Both the position numbers and the translations under genes were made by a program. A DNA stretch of 64,000 nucleotides from Micromonospora chersina (GTDB lineage: Bacteria; Actinomycetota; Actinomycetes; Mycobacteriales; Micromonosporaceae). The stretch covers positions 6,510,001-6,574,000 of the forward strand of contig NZ_FMIB01000002.1 of the NCBI RefSeq assembly GCF_900091475.1, given 5' to 3'. Positions within the stretch are counted from its first letter, which is position 1. Each line of letters opens with the position of its first letter. The notes under the pieces were generated by a model. It saw only the letters and a program-made list of their open reading frames with translations, was not told where the DNA came from and searched no databases. Below are positions 9,002-18,625 of the stretch, piece after piece.

Positions 9002-9892
9002 TCAGCCCTGCCGCTGTTGCCCCTGTGGTCCTACCAGCCGCGCAGTGACCTGCCTCAGTGGCTGGCTGTTGTTGACGACCTTCTTCATCCGTTGCCACGC
9101 CGTTCGGGCTGGAGATCCGCCCAGCACGCCGCCCAGACCCCCACCGCCGCCAGCCACCGCCCCGCTGTTCTGAGCCAGTTGCTGGGTGGTCTGTCCGAGC
9201 TGTTGGCCGACCTGCTGGGTGGTCTGCTGCAGCGTCTGCGACAGCGGCCCGTTGGGCCCCAGCGCCTCCTGCGCCGTCTGCCCGACGTGGTCGAGCGTCC
9301 GCGCCAGCGGCCCCTGCGGCCCGAGCGCCTGTTGAGCTGTCTGCCCGACCTGGTTCACGGCGGTGTCCACCGTCTTGACCAGCGACTCGATGATCTGGGG
9401 GTTGCGCTCGATGGTGCGGAGGGCGCTGTCGAGAATGCCGCGGAGCTCTTCGAGCCGAACCTCCAGCATCGCCTCGGCCTCAACGCCCTTGATGTCGATC
9501 TTCACCGTGCCGAGCTGCGCCTGAACGCCCACGTCGAGCTGGAGCAGGCTACCCAGTCGGGCTCGCAGTGAGACGGAGGCCTCCAGGTCGTCGACCTCGA
9601 CGTAGATCTGTTCGACCTTGGCCTGCGGGATCTGGAGGACGACGTCCGGGTCGGACATCGTCTTGCTGCTGTGCCCGCCAGTCGGCTGGGGAAGGTCGTG
9701 CTCACCGCGCTGCTGGGCGGCAGAGCTTTCGCCTGGCCGCTCGGCACCTGTTGGACCGCCGGCGGGACCGAGGTTCTGGCCCCGACCGGACACTCCCGCG
9801 CCCTCCTCGGCGTCGCGCTGGCGATCGACCTGCTCGCGCGGTTGCGCGGGCGACTCCCGTGCGCCCGTGCCCCGGCTCTCCGGTTCGGCCAT
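9002..9892 (-). CDS. Conserved hypothetical protein with Gln-rich helical repeats
   Basis: This 296-residue protein has an acidic, disordered, Gly/Gln-rich N-terminal third. The middle (SDPDVVLQIPQAKVEQIYVE) looks like a small folded alpha/beta domain. The C-terminal half consists of long amphipathic helices with a repeated unit (VGQTAQQALGPQGPLARTL, then VGQTAQEALGPNGPLSQTL) and runs of TTQQVGQQLGQ, likely a coiled coil. A glycine stretch (AVAGGGGGLGGVLGG) and a basic tail follow. No transmembrane helix or catalytic motif is seen. Start ATG 9892 has GAGGAG six bases upstream. I do not recognise the family; gas-vesicle accessory or scaffold-like roles are guesses. Confidence 0.7.
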   Translation of the reverse strand: MAEPESRGTGARESPAQPREQVDRQRDAEEGAGVSGRGQNLGPAGGPTGAERPGESSAAQQRGEHDLPQPTGGHSSKTMSDPDVVLQIPQAKVEQIYVEVDDLEASVSLRARLGSLLQLDVGVQAQLGTVKIDIKGVEAEAMLEVRLEELRGILDSALRTIERNPQIIESLVKTVDTAVNQVGQTAQQALGPQGPLARTLDHVGQTAQEALGPNGPLSQTLQQTTQQVGQQLGQTTQQLAQNSGAVAGGGGGLGGVLGGSPARTAWQRMKKVVNNSQPLRQVTARLVGPQGQQRQG

Positions 9893-10414
9893 CCCGCACT
9901 CCTCGGGCCTCGCCTCGCATGCGGACCGGATGGAGCCCATCATCGCTAGGTGGCTCCGATCCTCGGCCCACCCCCTCGGACCGGGTCGCGGTCTACCCGT
10001 GTGCCGAAGCATCAAACGGCTCACCGGTGCGGCCGAGGAGACGGCGGATCAGCTGCGCCTGAAAGCGCGGGGCAAGAAGTTGACCACCTGCTCCCACCCG
10101 TGCCCGCGCGCTCACGACGAGCCAACGACGGGCAAAGCTGCGCCACCGGGTCGTTCATGGCTGTGTGCGCCCGGGGCCAGGCCCTCTATCACGTCATCCA
10201 GGGAGTGAGCAGTGGTCGGCGCCTTCGCCTGCGGTGTGGTGGCTGATTCCGTCGGGCTGGTCGGCACCTTCTTCGTGGCCGCCGCGCCGACCGGCGTGGC
10301 GAAAGACCTCCGTGCCGGCACCGAGAGGGAGCACCATGACAACGGTCGGAGGGGCTCACGACGAACAGGTTGGTGCCGGTGGGCGGCGAGCCCAGCTACC
10401 CGTTAGGAACACCG
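9893..10414. other. About 520 bp without a confident gene
   Basis: A weak possible plus-strand frame at 10209-10406 starts at a GTG with GGGAG upstream and begins VVGAFACGVVADSVGLVGTF. This looks like the last helix of an MFS transporter and may be a decayed gene tail. Nothing else in this stretch supports a gene on either strand. It presumably also holds the promoters of the divergent genes on each side. Confidence 0.4.
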
Positions 10415-11518
10415 ATGACCCACAGCGAACGGCACCGCCCGGAGATCGTCGTCGGACTGGTGGCGACCCCGCCGGACTACCCGGCCCGGGTGGCCGCGCG
10501 GCTCACCGCCGAGCTGGCCGACCGGCTCGCCGAGCGGGTGGACGCGGACGTGCGGTGGACCGTTCGGGAAGGCTGGGGTGAGGTGGCGCCGCGCCGCGAC
10601 GGTGGCGTTGAGGCGCTGCTCGACGACGTGGCCGAACGGCGCACCGGCGACCGGTGGGACGTCGCAATCTGCCTGACCGACCTGCCGCTGCACACCGAGG
10701 GCGGGCCGCTCGTCGCGCAGACCTCCGGCCGGCGCCGGGTCGCGATGGTGTCCCTGCCCGCGCTGGGACTACAGCAGCTGCGAGCAGCCCGCGCGGCCGT
10801 TCCGGAACTGGTGAGCCGACTGCTCACCGACGCCTCCGACCAACGGGTGCCGCCGGCCGACTGGGCGCCGGCCGAGATGGCAAGCCGGGTTGCGGCCATC
10901 CACCAGGTGGTCGGCAAGGCCGGGGAACTGGGATACGTGGCTTCGCCGCTCATCGGCCGGGTGCGGCTGTTGGCCGGCATGGTCCGCGCCAACCGACCGG
11001 GACGGGCTCTGCTGGGCCTGTCCAAGCTGCTCGTCGGCGCCTTTGGCGCCACCGCGTTCGCGCTCACCACGGACACCGTCTGGCAGATGGGGGATGCGCT
11101 CGGCGGACTCCGCCTCACCGTGATCATGGCACTCGGCCTGACCGCGCTGGTGGCCTGGCTGATCGTCGCCCACGGCCTGTGGGAGAAACCAGACCGCGAG
11201 ACACCGCCTGAGCTGGCCCGGCTGTTCAACCTGGGTACGATCCTCACCCTCACCCTGGCCACGGCCGTGTCCTACCTGGTCCTGTTCGCTGGAACGGTGC
11301 TCGTCGCGGCGCTGCTGATCGACACATCGGTGCTGGAGCAGACCCTGCAGCGGCCGGTCGATGTCACCGACTACCTGACGCTCGCCTGGATCACCAGTTC
11401 GCTGGCCACCGTCGGTGGCGCCATCGGCTCCGGGCTGGAAGACGAGGAAACGGTGCGGGCCGCCGCTTACGGGTACCATCCCGAACCCGGCGGCTGGCGG
11501 GACGAGAGGGACGGGTAG
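10415..11518 (+). CDS. Membrane protein with N-terminal soluble domain, unknown function
   Basis: This 367-residue protein has about 190 hydrophilic residues (PEIVVGLVATPPDYPARVAA...) that look like an alpha/beta domain, followed by four hydrophobic segments in the C-terminal half (around LSKLLVGAFGATAFALTT, LTVIMALGLTALVAWLIVAH, TILTLTLATAVSYLVLFAG and LAWITSSLATVGGAIGSGL). I chose ATG 10415 because the soluble domain begins there and an AGGA-like site precedes it. No catalytic motif is recognised. It is not clearly in an operon; the next gene starts 238 bases later. The role is unknown. Confidence 0.75.
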   Translation: MTHSERHRPEIVVGLVATPPDYPARVAARLTAELADRLAERVDADVRWTVREGWGEVAPRRDGGVEALLDDVAERRTGDRWDVAICLTDLPLHTEGGPLVAQTSGRRRVAMVSLPALGLQQLRAARAAVPELVSRLLTDASDQRVPPADWAPAEMASRVAAIHQVVGKAGELGYVASPLIGRVRLLAGMVRANRPGRALLGLSKLLVGAFGATAFALTTDTVWQMGDALGGLRLTVIMALGLTALVAWLIVAHGLWEKPDRETPPELARLFNLGTILTLTLATAVSYLVLFAGTVLVAALLIDTSVLEQTLQRPVDVTDYLTLAWITSSLATVGGAIGSGLEDEETVRAAAYGYHPEPGGWRDERDG

Positions 11519-11756
11519 CCGCACCGTGGGCGGCAGTCGGCTCCTGGTCGGCCGGCGTTTCGCCAGCCGATTGCAGTGACGGTGGGCTCATCCGGACGTC
11601 CTCTGAGCCGCCGGACCTGCCGTGCAGTCTGCATCAGCCATCGATCGGCGGGGTTCAGGTGGTCTGCGACGGGTATGCCGACTCCACTAGTTCGCCGCCC
11701 CGGCTCGCCATGGACCGGGATGCTCGGCCAGGTGCGATCGGATACGGAGGCTACCC

Positions 11757-12755
11757 GTGACTCGACTGGCAGTCCGAGAGGAAGCGAAGGCCAGGCAGGA
11801 GGAGGTGCAGCGGCGGGGGCGCGGGCTCGGCTGGATGAGTCTCGGTCTGGGCGTGGCACAGCTGGCGGCGCCGGACACGGTGCGCCGGATCAGCGGCGTC
11901 GACGACTCCCCGACGTCGCGGGCGGTGGTGCCGCTCGTCGGGGCGCGGGAGCTGGTACACGCGGCCGGGCTCCTGGCGAGCCGGCGCAAGGGCGCCTGGA
12001 CGTGGACCCGTGTCGTGGGCGACGCGATGGATCTGACCTCGCTCGGAGTAGCCCTCGCGCACCGGTGCGGGAGCGGCCGGCGGCGGCTCCTTGGTGTCAC
12101 TGGCGCCGTCCTCGGGATCACGGTGCTGGATGTACTGACCGCCGTGCAAGCCACCCGGGCGAAGGGGATCGGCTCCGCGCCGGCGGTACGGGGCGCACGC
12201 AGAGGAGGGCCCATGGAGTTGACAGCCACGACAACCGTTCGCAAGCCCCCGTCGGAGGTCTACGCGTTCTGGCGCGATCTGGGCAACCTCCCGACGTTCA
12301 TGGCTCATCTCCAGGAGGTCCGCGCCACGGGTGACCGTACGAGCCACTGGTCCGCCAGCGCTCCGTTCGGCAAGAACGTCGAGTGGGACGCCCAGATCAT
12401 CGACGAGGCGGCCGGCGAGAAGATCGCGTGGCGGTCGACCGGCAACGCCGACGTGCCGAACGCCGGCACGGTTCGGTTCATGCCCGCCCCGGACGGTGTG
12501 AGCACCGAGGTGCACGTCGTCCTGACCTACGACATCCCGGGCGGCGCGGTGGGCAAGGCGGTCGCCAAGTACTTCGGCGAGGAACCGCACCAGCAGCTCG
12601 ACGACGATCTGCGCCGGCTCAAGCAGGTGCTGGAGACCGGCGAGGTGGTCCGCTCCGACGGCGCCCCGTGGGGCAAGCGGGCCCGCAAGGAGTTCCCGCA
12701 GCGTCCGGCGCAACCGCTGTCGGCTTCCGAACTCGCGAAGGGAGCGGACGCGTGA
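11757..12755 (+). CDS. SRPBCC-family (cyclase/dehydrase-like) protein with N-terminal membrane segments
   Basis: This is a 332-residue protein. The N-terminal 140 residues hold several mostly hydrophobic helices ([37 protein letters not shown]), a DUF4267-like membrane module. From about residue 152 ([20 protein letters not shown]) there is a START/SRPBCC fold of the polyketide cyclase/dehydrase type, with the usual strand pattern ([20 protein letters not shown]). Such proteins bind hydrophobic ligands; no substrate can be named. GTG 11757 has GGAGG seven bases upstream. It overlaps the next dehydrogenase gene by four bases (GTGA), so the two are co-translated and may act together. Confidence 0.8.
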   Translation: MTRLAVREEAKARQEEVQRRGRGLGWMSLGLGVAQLAAPDTVRRISGVDDSPTSRAVVPLVGARELVHAAGLLASRRKGAWTWTRVVGDAMDLTSLGVALAHRCGSGRRRLLGVTGAVLGITVLDVLTAVQATRAKGIGSAPAVRGARRGGPMELTATTTVRKPPSEVYAFWRDLGNLPTFMAHLQEVRATGDRTSHWSASAPFGKNVEWDAQIIDEAAGEKIAWRSTGNADVPNAGTVRFMPAPDGVSTEVHVVLTYDIPGGAVGKAVAKYFGEEPHQQLDDDLRRLKQVLETGEVVRSDGAPWGKRARKEFPQRPAQPLSASELAKGADA

Positions 12756-13927
12756 GGGCGAACACCTGGGTGGGCCGCAACAAGGTCAAGGTCCGTGACG
12801 TACCGGACCCGAAGATCCTCAACAAGCGCGATGCCATCGTACGGATCACGTCCACCGCGATCTGCGGCTCGGACCTGCACCTGATCGACGGGTATGTGCC
12901 GACGATGCAGGACGGCGACGTCATCGGCCACGAGTTCATGGGCGAGGTGATCGAGGTTGGCTCAGGAGTGCCCGCCGACAAGCTACGGGTCGGCGACCGG
13001 GTCGTCGTACCGTTCCCCATCGCCTGCGGTAACTGCGGTGCCTGCGCCGCCGAGCTGTACTCCTGCTGCGAGAACTCCAACCCCAACGCCGGGATCGCGG
13101 AGAAGATGTTCGGTCATCCGGTGGCCGGCATCTTCGGCTATTCACACCTGACGGGCGGCTTCGCGGGCGGTCAGGCGCAGTACGCGCGGGTGCCGTTCGC
13201 CGACGTCGGTCCGTTGAAGATCGAGTCCGATCTGACCGACGAGCAGGTGCTGTTCCTCTCCGACATCCTGCCCACCGGCTACATGGGTGCGGACCTGTGT
13301 GACATCCAGCCCACCGACGTGGTGGCGGTGTGGGGCGCCGGCCCGGTCGGCCAGTTCGCCATGGACAGCGCCCGGGTGCTCGGCGCCACGAAGGTCATCG
13401 CCATCGACAAGGAGCCGTACCGGCTGCAGATGGCGGAACGGGCGGGCTACACGACGATCAATTTCGAGGAGGTGGACGTGCGGTCCCGGCTGCTGGAACT
13501 GACCGGTGGGCGGGGACCGGACAAGTGCATCGACGCGGTCGGCCAGGAGGCCACCCACGGCAGTGCACACGTCCACGCCTACGACCGGGTCAAGCAGGCG
13601 GTCCGCTTGGAGACCGAGCGCCCGCACGCGCTGCGGCAGGCGATCATGTCGTGCCGCAGTGGTGGCATCGTGTCGGTGATCGGCGTGTACGGCGGTTTCC
13701 TGGACAAGTTCCCCTCCGGCGCGTGGATGAACCGAGCGCTGACCCTGCGTACCGGGCAATGCCACGTACAGCGCTACATGAAGCCGCTGCTGCAGCGCAT
13801 CGAACGCGGCGAGATCGATCCGACCCGGATCATCACCCACACCCTGCCGCTCGACGAGGCGGAACGCGGCTTCGACATCTTCAAGAACAAAAAGGACCAC
13901 TGCGAGAAGGTCGTCCTCAAGCCCTGA
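12752..13927 (+). CDS. Zinc-dependent alcohol dehydrogenase, formaldehyde dehydrogenase-like
   Basis: This 391-residue medium-chain dehydrogenase has catalytic zinc ligands C38 (ICGSD) and H60-E61 (GHEF). A structural zinc lobe has C92, C95 and C98 plus C105 or C106 (CGNCGAC...SCC). The NAD(P) fold has [10 protein letters not shown] near residue 193. The length and the insert around 270-300 ([20 protein letters not shown]) match the glutathione-independent formaldehyde/alcohol dehydrogenase subgroup. GTG 12752 overlaps the SRPBCC gene stop, with GGGAGCG ahead. It probably oxidises a small alcohol or aldehyde in a stress-type operon; the substrate is not determinable. A strong hairpin follows the stop. 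Confidence 0.9.
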   Translation: MRANTWVGRNKVKVRDVPDPKILNKRDAIVRITSTAICGSDLHLIDGYVPTMQDGDVIGHEFMGEVIEVGSGVPADKLRVGDRVVVPFPIACGNCGACAAELYSCCENSNPNAGIAEKMFGHPVAGIFGYSHLTGGFAGGQAQYARVPFADVGPLKIESDLTDEQVLFLSDILPTGYMGADLCDIQPTDVVAVWGAGPVGQFAMDSARVLGATKVIAIDKEPYRLQMAERAGYTTINFEEVDVRSRLLELTGGRGPDKCIDAVGQEATHGSAHVHAYDRVKQAVRLETERPHALRQAIMSCRSGGIVSVIGVYGGFLDKFPSGAWMNRALTLRTGQCHVQRYMKPLLQRIERGEIDPTRIITHTLPLDEAERGFDIFKNKKDHCEKVVLKP

Positions 13928-13936
13928 CGACCACCC

Positions 13937-13973
13937 GCATCCGGCGACCGCGGCGTGCGCGGTCGCCGGATGC
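13937..13973 (+). terminator. Strong hairpin after the dehydrogenase gene
   Basis: A perfect 15-bp stem (GCATCCGGCGACCGC with its complement) encloses a 7-base loop, beginning 10 bases after the stop codon. There is no clear U-tract, as is usual in high-GC actinobacteria. Confidence 0.75.
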
Positions 13974-14067
13974 GGCGCCTGTCGGGAGGCGCCGGTCACA
14001 CTGATTCGCATTGCGGCCGGCGGGGGCCTGGGTGTTTGCCGCGGACAACCCTGGGTAGGCACGCTCG

Positions 14068-14751
14068 GTGAGCGCCCCAGAAACGGAGCTCGGCACCCGG
14101 TCGGACACCAGCCGTGCCGTGGCGTTCAGCGACGCCATCTTCGCCATCATCATCACGCTGCTGGTCCTGGACCTCCGGGTGCCGGACGTCCCGCCCGGCC
14201 GCCTCCTGTCCGGCCTGCTCAGCCAGTGGCCGGCTTACGTCGCGTATCTCGCGTCCTACTCCTACGTGGCCGTCGTCTGGCTCAACCACAAGGCGGCATT
14301 CAACCGCATCCAGCAGACTGATCGCGGCCTGCACTGGATGAACCTGTTGGTGCTGTTCACCACGGCGCTGCTGCCGTTCCCGACAATCGTCGTGTCGCAC
14401 GCCCTGCAGGAACACGACAACGCGGACCAGCGTGTGGCCATCGCCTTCTACGCGCTGATCGGCGCGTGGCTGTGCGCGACGTGGCTGGCGTTCTACCACT
14501 ACCTGGCCCGGCACCCCGACCTGCTGAAGGAACAGGTCAAGCACGAGTTCTTCCGCGTCGAACGGATCCGGGCCCTCGCCGGAGTCCTCCTGTACGCCCT
14601 CGCGGGAGTGCTCGGCTACCTGGTGACGCCGCTGGTCGGCCTCGCCATCTTCCTCCTCCTGCCCGCCTTCTACGCCGTCACCAGCGCCGGCCTGTACCAG
14701 TTCCGGGTGACCCGCCGGATCAGCCACCGCCCTCCGCCACCATCCGGCTGA
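14068..14751 (+). CDS. TMEM175-family (DUF1211) potassium channel-like membrane protein
   Basis: This 227-residue protein has six predicted transmembrane helices. The hallmark of TMEM175 proteins, a Phe-Ser-Asp in the first helix, is present (AVAFSDAIFAIIITLLVLDL at about residues 17-36). Helix ends and a conserved YVAVVWLNHKAAFNRI segment also fit. Bacterial TMEM175 homologues form tetrameric K+-selective leak channels lacking the classic TVGYG filter. The start is GTG 14068 with TAGG upstream. It has its own short intergenic regions on both sides. The family call is firm; the in vivo role is inferred. Confidence 0.85.
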   Translation: MSAPETELGTRSDTSRAVAFSDAIFAIIITLLVLDLRVPDVPPGRLLSGLLSQWPAYVAYLASYSYVAVVWLNHKAAFNRIQQTDRGLHWMNLLVLFTTALLPFPTIVVSHALQEHDNADQRVAIAFYALIGAWLCATWLAFYHYLARHPDLLKEQVKHEFFRVERIRALAGVLLYALAGVLGYLVTPLVGLAIFLLLPAFYAVTSAGLYQFRVTRRISHRPPPPSG

Positions 14752-14824
14752 GGGTGGGCGGACCGCCGTTTCACCCCGGCGGGCGCGGGTACCCGCCGCA
14801 ATCAGGTTCGAGAGGGGATTCCAG

Positions 14825-15232
14825 GTGAACTACACCGAGTTCATCCAGTCCGTGGCAGCGCGACCGAAGGTTCCGCCGGGGCAGGCGGAACCGATCACCC
14901 GGGCCACGCTCGAGACGTTGGCAGAACGGATCACCGGCGGCCAGGCGAGGGACCTCGCCTCTCAGCTCCCTGAGGAGCTGCGAGGGCTGGTGGACAGGCC
15001 CACTGAAGATCCGGAACGGTTCGGGCTCGCCGAATTCTTCCAACGGGTGCAGTCACGGGCCGGGGTGGATCGCCAGGTGGCCACCGACGCAGCACGGGCG
15101 GTGCTGGACACCCTTCGTGAGTCGGCCAGCGCGAAGGAGTACGGAGACTTGGTCGACCAGCTGCCCCAGGAGTTCTGGCAGTTGACCGGGCCGGGGACGG
15201 GACAGCTCCAGCCCCGCCGGGTCGGCACCTGA
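14825..15232 (+). CDS. DUF2267 domain protein
   Basis: This 135-residue soluble all-helical protein has the DUF2267 pattern of two related halves: MNYTEFIQSVAARP and ATLETLAERITGGQARDLASQLP, then FFQRVQSRAGVD and ARAVLDTLRESASAKEYGDLVDQLPQEF. The function of the family is unknown, though its members often sit near stress and envelope genes. GTG 14825 is preceded by GAGAGGGG. It lies 73 bases after the TMEM175-like gene on the same strand and may be co-transcribed with it. Confidence 0.85.
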   Translation: MNYTEFIQSVAARPKVPPGQAEPITRATLETLAERITGGQARDLASQLPEELRGLVDRPTEDPERFGLAEFFQRVQSRAGVDRQVATDAARAVLDTLRESASAKEYGDLVDQLPQEFWQLTGPGTGQLQPRRVGT

Positions 15233-15371
15233 CCGGGCCGGTCGGTGCCCGGCTCGACTCCGGATGTCTCGCGATCGGCAGCTGCACGCCGCCGACCGCC
15301 GCAAGCTTCTTTCGCCCACCGCCGAGCGGACGCGCGGACGTAGACGCCGTCCGCCAAACCGATCCGCGACG

Positions 15372-16214
15372 CTACAACATCTCCAGCGGTTGCGGGCCGG
15401 CCGGCGGCGGAAACGCCGTATCGAGTGCCGCCACGTCCTCCTCGCTCAACTGCAGGTCGCGAGCTTCCGCGTTCTCCCGGGTGTGTTCCGCGTTGGACGA
15501 TCGAGGGATGGCCGCAACCCTCTCCTGCCGCAGTAGCCAGGCCAGCGCCACCTGAGCGGGCGTGGCCCCGTGCCGGGCGGCGACCTCCGCGACCTGAGGA
15601 TGGCCGAGCAGTCTGCCCTGCTCGATCGGCGAGTACGCCATCACCGGGATTCGGTGCTCGCGTAGCCACGGCAGCAGGTCGTACTCGGGACCCCGGCGGG
15701 TGAGGTTGTACAGGATCTGGTTGGTCGCGCAGGAGTTCCCGCCCGCCTCGAGTAGATCCGTCATGTCGGAAAGATCAAAGTTGCTCACGCCCCACTGCCC
15801 GATGTCACCGGCGTCGACGAGTTCGGCGAACGCCTCGATCGTCTCCGCGAGTGGATGTGTGCCGCGCCAGTGCAGGAGGTAGAGGTCGATGTGGTCGACG
15901 CCGAGTCGTTGCAGGCTGCGGCGACAGGCCTGCACGGTTCCCCGTCGGCTGGCGTTGGACGGCAGCACCTTGTCGACCAGGAAGACGTCGGCTCGTCGTC
16001 CGATGATCACCTCTGCGACGAGTTCCTCGGAGGCGCCGTCACCGTACATCTCGGCGGTGTCGATCATGGTCATGCCCAGGTCGAGCCCCGCGCGTAGGGC
16101 GGCTATCTCGTCTTGCCGCCTTCCGGGGCGCTCGCCCAGGTACCAGGTTCCCTGGCCGAGCACGGGCATGGTCTGGCCGGACGGTAGCTCGATCGCGGCG
16201 GCAGCGAGGGTCAT
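15372..16214 (-). CDS. Aldo/keto reductase
   Basis: This 280-residue TIM-barrel oxidoreductase shows AKR motifs: the catalytic Asp/Tyr region MIDTAEMYGDGASEELV, a Lys in DVFLVDKVLP, a His in DLYLLHWRGTHP, and the NADPH-binding Arg/Ser tail AAIPRSSNAEHTREN. It catalyses NAD(P)H-dependent carbonyl reduction; the substrate is unknown. ATG 16214 has AAAGG five bases upstream and places the conserved fold at the very N-terminus. It is divergent from the DJ-1/PfpI gene, and the two share a regulatory gap of about 240 bases. Confidence 0.9.
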   Translation of the reverse strand: MTLAAAAIELPSGQTMPVLGQGTWYLGERPGRRQDEIAALRAGLDLGMTMIDTAEMYGDGASEELVAEVIIGRRADVFLVDKVLPSNASRRGTVQACRRSLQRLGVDHIDLYLLHWRGTHPLAETIEAFAELVDAGDIGQWGVSNFDLSDMTDLLEAGGNSCATNQILYNLTRRGPEYDLLPWLREHRIPVMAYSPIEQGRLLGHPQVAEVAARHGATPAQVALAWLLRQERVAAIPRSSNAEHTRENAEARDLQLSEEDVAALDTAFPPPAGPQPLEML

Positions 16215-16452
16215 GGCGGCCTTTCGGGAGCCTGGGTACCAGTGGTCGAGTGCGTTACCCGCTGCGACAGGAAGCAGTCTCGTAGCGCGACCTTCCTGCG
16301 CGCAGGCTCTCTGTGAGCGGTGGGCGTATAGCGGATTGTCCGCCCACCGGTGGCGTTCGGTGGCCGGTTTCCCGGTGCCGTCACCGGGAAGGCGACCGCG
16401 AGCGATCGATGCACCGCCGAGGGGGCGGTGCCGCGAAGGGAAGGCCGCAGAA

Positions 16453-17034
16453 ATGGCGCAGAGCCAGCAGCCACTGACCGGCAAGCGAGTCGCTTGCCTC
16501 GCCGCCGACGGGGTCGAGGACGTGGAGTACACGCAGTCCCGGGCCGCCGCGGAGCAGGCGGGGGCCGAGGTCCACCTGATCTCATTGAATTCCGGCGAGA
16601 TCCAGTCAATGAACCAGGACATCAACCCGGCCAACCGCTATCGGGTGGACCGGACCGTGAACGAGGCCAACACGGCCGACTACGACGCCCTGCTGCTGCC
16701 GGGCGGGACGGTCAATCCCGACCGGCTCCGGATGAACCCGCAGGCGATGGACTTCGTTCGGGCGTTCTTTGAGCAACAGAAGCCGGTGGCGGCGATCTGC
16801 CACGGCCCCTGGTCGTTGGTCGAAACCGGGATGGTCAACGGGCGGACCGTCACCTCGTTTCCCAGCCTGCGCACCGACATCCGCAACGCGGGCGGGACCT
16901 GGGTGGACCAGCAGGTACAGGTTGACAACGGCCTGGTCACCAGCCGCAGCCCCAGCGACCTTCCGGCCTTCTGCGCCAAGATGGTGGAGGAGTTCGCCGA
17001 GGGCAGACACGTCCGCCAGATGGCGACAGCCTGA
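16453..17034 (+). CDS. DJ-1/PfpI-family protein (type 1 glutamine amidotransferase fold)
   Basis: This is a 193-residue protein. The nucleophile elbow Cys116 sits in AAICHGPW, with an acidic residue at E22 (DGVEDVEY), matching PfpI/YhbO-like general stress proteins. Such proteins are proposed to act as deglycases or glyoxalases, and historically as proteases; the chemistry remains debated. ATG 16453 follows a GGGAAGG site. It is divergent from the aldo/keto reductase and is followed by a terminator hairpin, so it is likely monocistronic. Confidence 0.9.
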   Translation: MAQSQQPLTGKRVACLAADGVEDVEYTQSRAAAEQAGAEVHLISLNSGEIQSMNQDINPANRYRVDRTVNEANTADYDALLLPGGTVNPDRLRMNPQAMDFVRAFFEQQKPVAAICHGPWSLVETGMVNGRTVTSFPSLRTDIRNAGGTWVDQQVQVDNGLVTSRSPSDLPAFCAKMVEEFAEGRHVRQMATA

Positions 17035-17049
17035 CCCAAGGTATTGAAC

Positions 17050-17076
17050 ATCCCGCAGCACTGATATCTGCGGGAT
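17050..17076 (+). terminator. Hairpin after the DJ-1/PfpI gene
   Basis: A 9-bp perfect stem (ATCCCGCAG/CTGCGGGAT) with a 9-base loop lies 15 bases past the stop. There is no T-run. Confidence 0.55.
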
Positions 17077-17175
17077 TGCGGGACGCGGGGCCGGGCGAGG
17101 GGGCCGCACCGGCCCCGCGGGCTGTCCGACGAAAATCGCTGCACCGGCCCGATCAGGCGCGACTATGGTGGCCCG

Positions 17176-18366
17176 ATGTCCGCCACCGCGCACGTGCGTG
17201 AGCTCACCCTCGACAACCTCACCGACGCCTGGCAGCTGGGCCGGCACGCCTTCGGCTTCGACCCGCAGCCGCCACCGCAGGTCACCGTCGCGCTGCCCGG
17301 CCTGACCCGCTACGGCGCGTTCGACGCCACCGGCCGGATCCTCGGCAGGGCCGTCGACCTGCACCACGAGCAGTGGTGGTCCGGGCGCGCGGTGCCCGCC
17401 GCCGACGTCGCCGGGGTCGCCGTTGCCCCCGAGGCCCGCGGCCGGGGCGTGGCCCGTGCGCTGCTCACCGGCCTGCTGCGCGGCGCCCACGACCGGGGCG
17501 CCGCCGTCAGCGCCCTGTTTCCGACCGTCACCGCCCCCTACCGCGCCTGCGGCTGGGACGTCGCCGGGGTGATGCGCACCGTCGACCTGCCCACCGTGGC
17601 GCTGCCCCGGCACCGCCCGGCCGCGCACCTGAGCGTCCGCGCCGGTACGCCCGCCGACCTGCCCGCCGTCGCCGCCCTCTACGAACGACTCGCCCGGGAC
17701 CGGCGCGGGCTGCTCACCCGACGCGGCGCCCTGTTCGACGCGCACACCAGCGCCGACACCCTGCCCTTCGACGGCCTCACCCTGGTCGAGGAGGACGGTC
17801 GCCTCGTCGGCTACGCCGCCTGGGACCGTGGTCGCGGCTACGGCGACGACGCCGTGCTCACCGTCGAGGACGTCTTCGCCACCACCGCCGACGCCGCCCG
17901 GGAACTCGTGGGCGTCCTGGCGAGCTGGCACAGCGTCGCCCCGAAGGTGCGGCTCTGCCTGCTCGACGGTGACGCCGTCAGCGCCCAGCTGCCGCTGGAA
18001 GCCGCCCGCGAACACGAGTCGCAGCCGTGGATGCACCGACCGGTGGACGTCATCCGCGCCGTCGCCGCTCGCGGCTGGCCCGCCCACGTACGCGGCACCG
18101 TCGAGTTCCACCTCACCGATCCGCTCGCCGACTGGAACACCGGCACCTGGCGGCTGGCGGTCGCCGACGGGTCGGCCGAGCTGACCCGGATCAGCGGCGA
18201 CGCCGACCTGCACCTGACCATCCGCGGCTTCGCCCTGCTCTACAGCGGCGCCAGCACCGCCGCGTCCGTCGCCGACGCCGGTCTGCTGTACGCCACCGGC
18301 GCCGACCCGCGGACGCTGGACCTGCTCGCCGCCGGGGGAGCGGCGCAGCTGCTCGACTACTTCTGA
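17176..18366 (+). CDS. Eis-like GNAT N-acetyltransferase
   Basis: This 396-residue protein has the Eis-family layout: an N-terminal GNAT domain with the acetyl-CoA loop VAVAPEARGRGVARALL (about residues 96-112), a second GNAT-like half, and a C-terminal sterol-carrier-protein-2-like domain (ADLHLTIRGFALLYSGA). Eis proteins acetylate amines of aminoglycosides, peptides or proteins. The substrate is unknown here, though a potential aminoglycoside-like cluster starts about 400 bases downstream. No strong ribosome binding site is seen before ATG 17176; the start is chosen from the family's usual N-terminus. It may protect against aminoglycosides, but this is inference. Confidence 0.85.
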   Translation: MSATAHVRELTLDNLTDAWQLGRHAFGFDPQPPPQVTVALPGLTRYGAFDATGRILGRAVDLHHEQWWSGRAVPAADVAGVAVAPEARGRGVARALLTGLLRGAHDRGAAVSALFPTVTAPYRACGWDVAGVMRTVDLPTVALPRHRPAAHLSVRAGTPADLPAVAALYERLARDRRGLLTRRGALFDAHTSADTLPFDGLTLVEEDGRLVGYAAWDRGRGYGDDAVLTVEDVFATTADAARELVGVLASWHSVAPKVRLCLLDGDAVSAQLPLEAAREHESQPWMHRPVDVIRAVAARGWPAHVRGTVEFHLTDPLADWNTGTWRLAVADGSAELTRISGDADLHLTIRGFALLYSGASTAASVADAGLLYATGADPRTLDLLAAGGAAQLLDYF

Positions 18367-18501
18367 CCCGCGCCGCGCCCCCGCCGTCGCCCGCGCCCGG
18401 CGTCGGGCAGCTCGGGGACCGGCGCCGTCCGGCCCTGCGGTGCGAGTGCCGCGACGGTGCCCGGGCCGCCCGCCCAGGAGGTGAGGCGGCCCGGCCGCCG
18501 G

Positions 18502-18625
18502 TCAGTGCGCGTGGTGGTAGGCGTGTACGAGGGCGTGCCCCTTGCCGCGCGAGATCAGCCACCGGTTGACCGGCGTGGTGAGCACGAACGCCACCAGCAG
18601 CGCGAACGCCCAGCGACGCCCAGAA
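18502..18625 (-). pseudogene. C-terminal remnant of a DUF4396 membrane protein
   Basis: The minus strand encodes WAFALLVAFVLTTPVNRW then LISRGKGHALVHAYHHAH and a stop at 18502. This matches the conserved last helix and tail of DUF4396 proteins. Reading upstream, the similarity ends near 18620, where an unrelated plus-strand fragment begins, so the 5' part is missing. It is a truncated remnant at the left edge of the biosynthetic cluster. Confidence 0.6.

Noticed and set aside
10209..10406. Small membrane protein gene
   Set aside because: Only one helix with transporter-tail character followed by low-quality sequence; treated as a possible remnant, not a gene.
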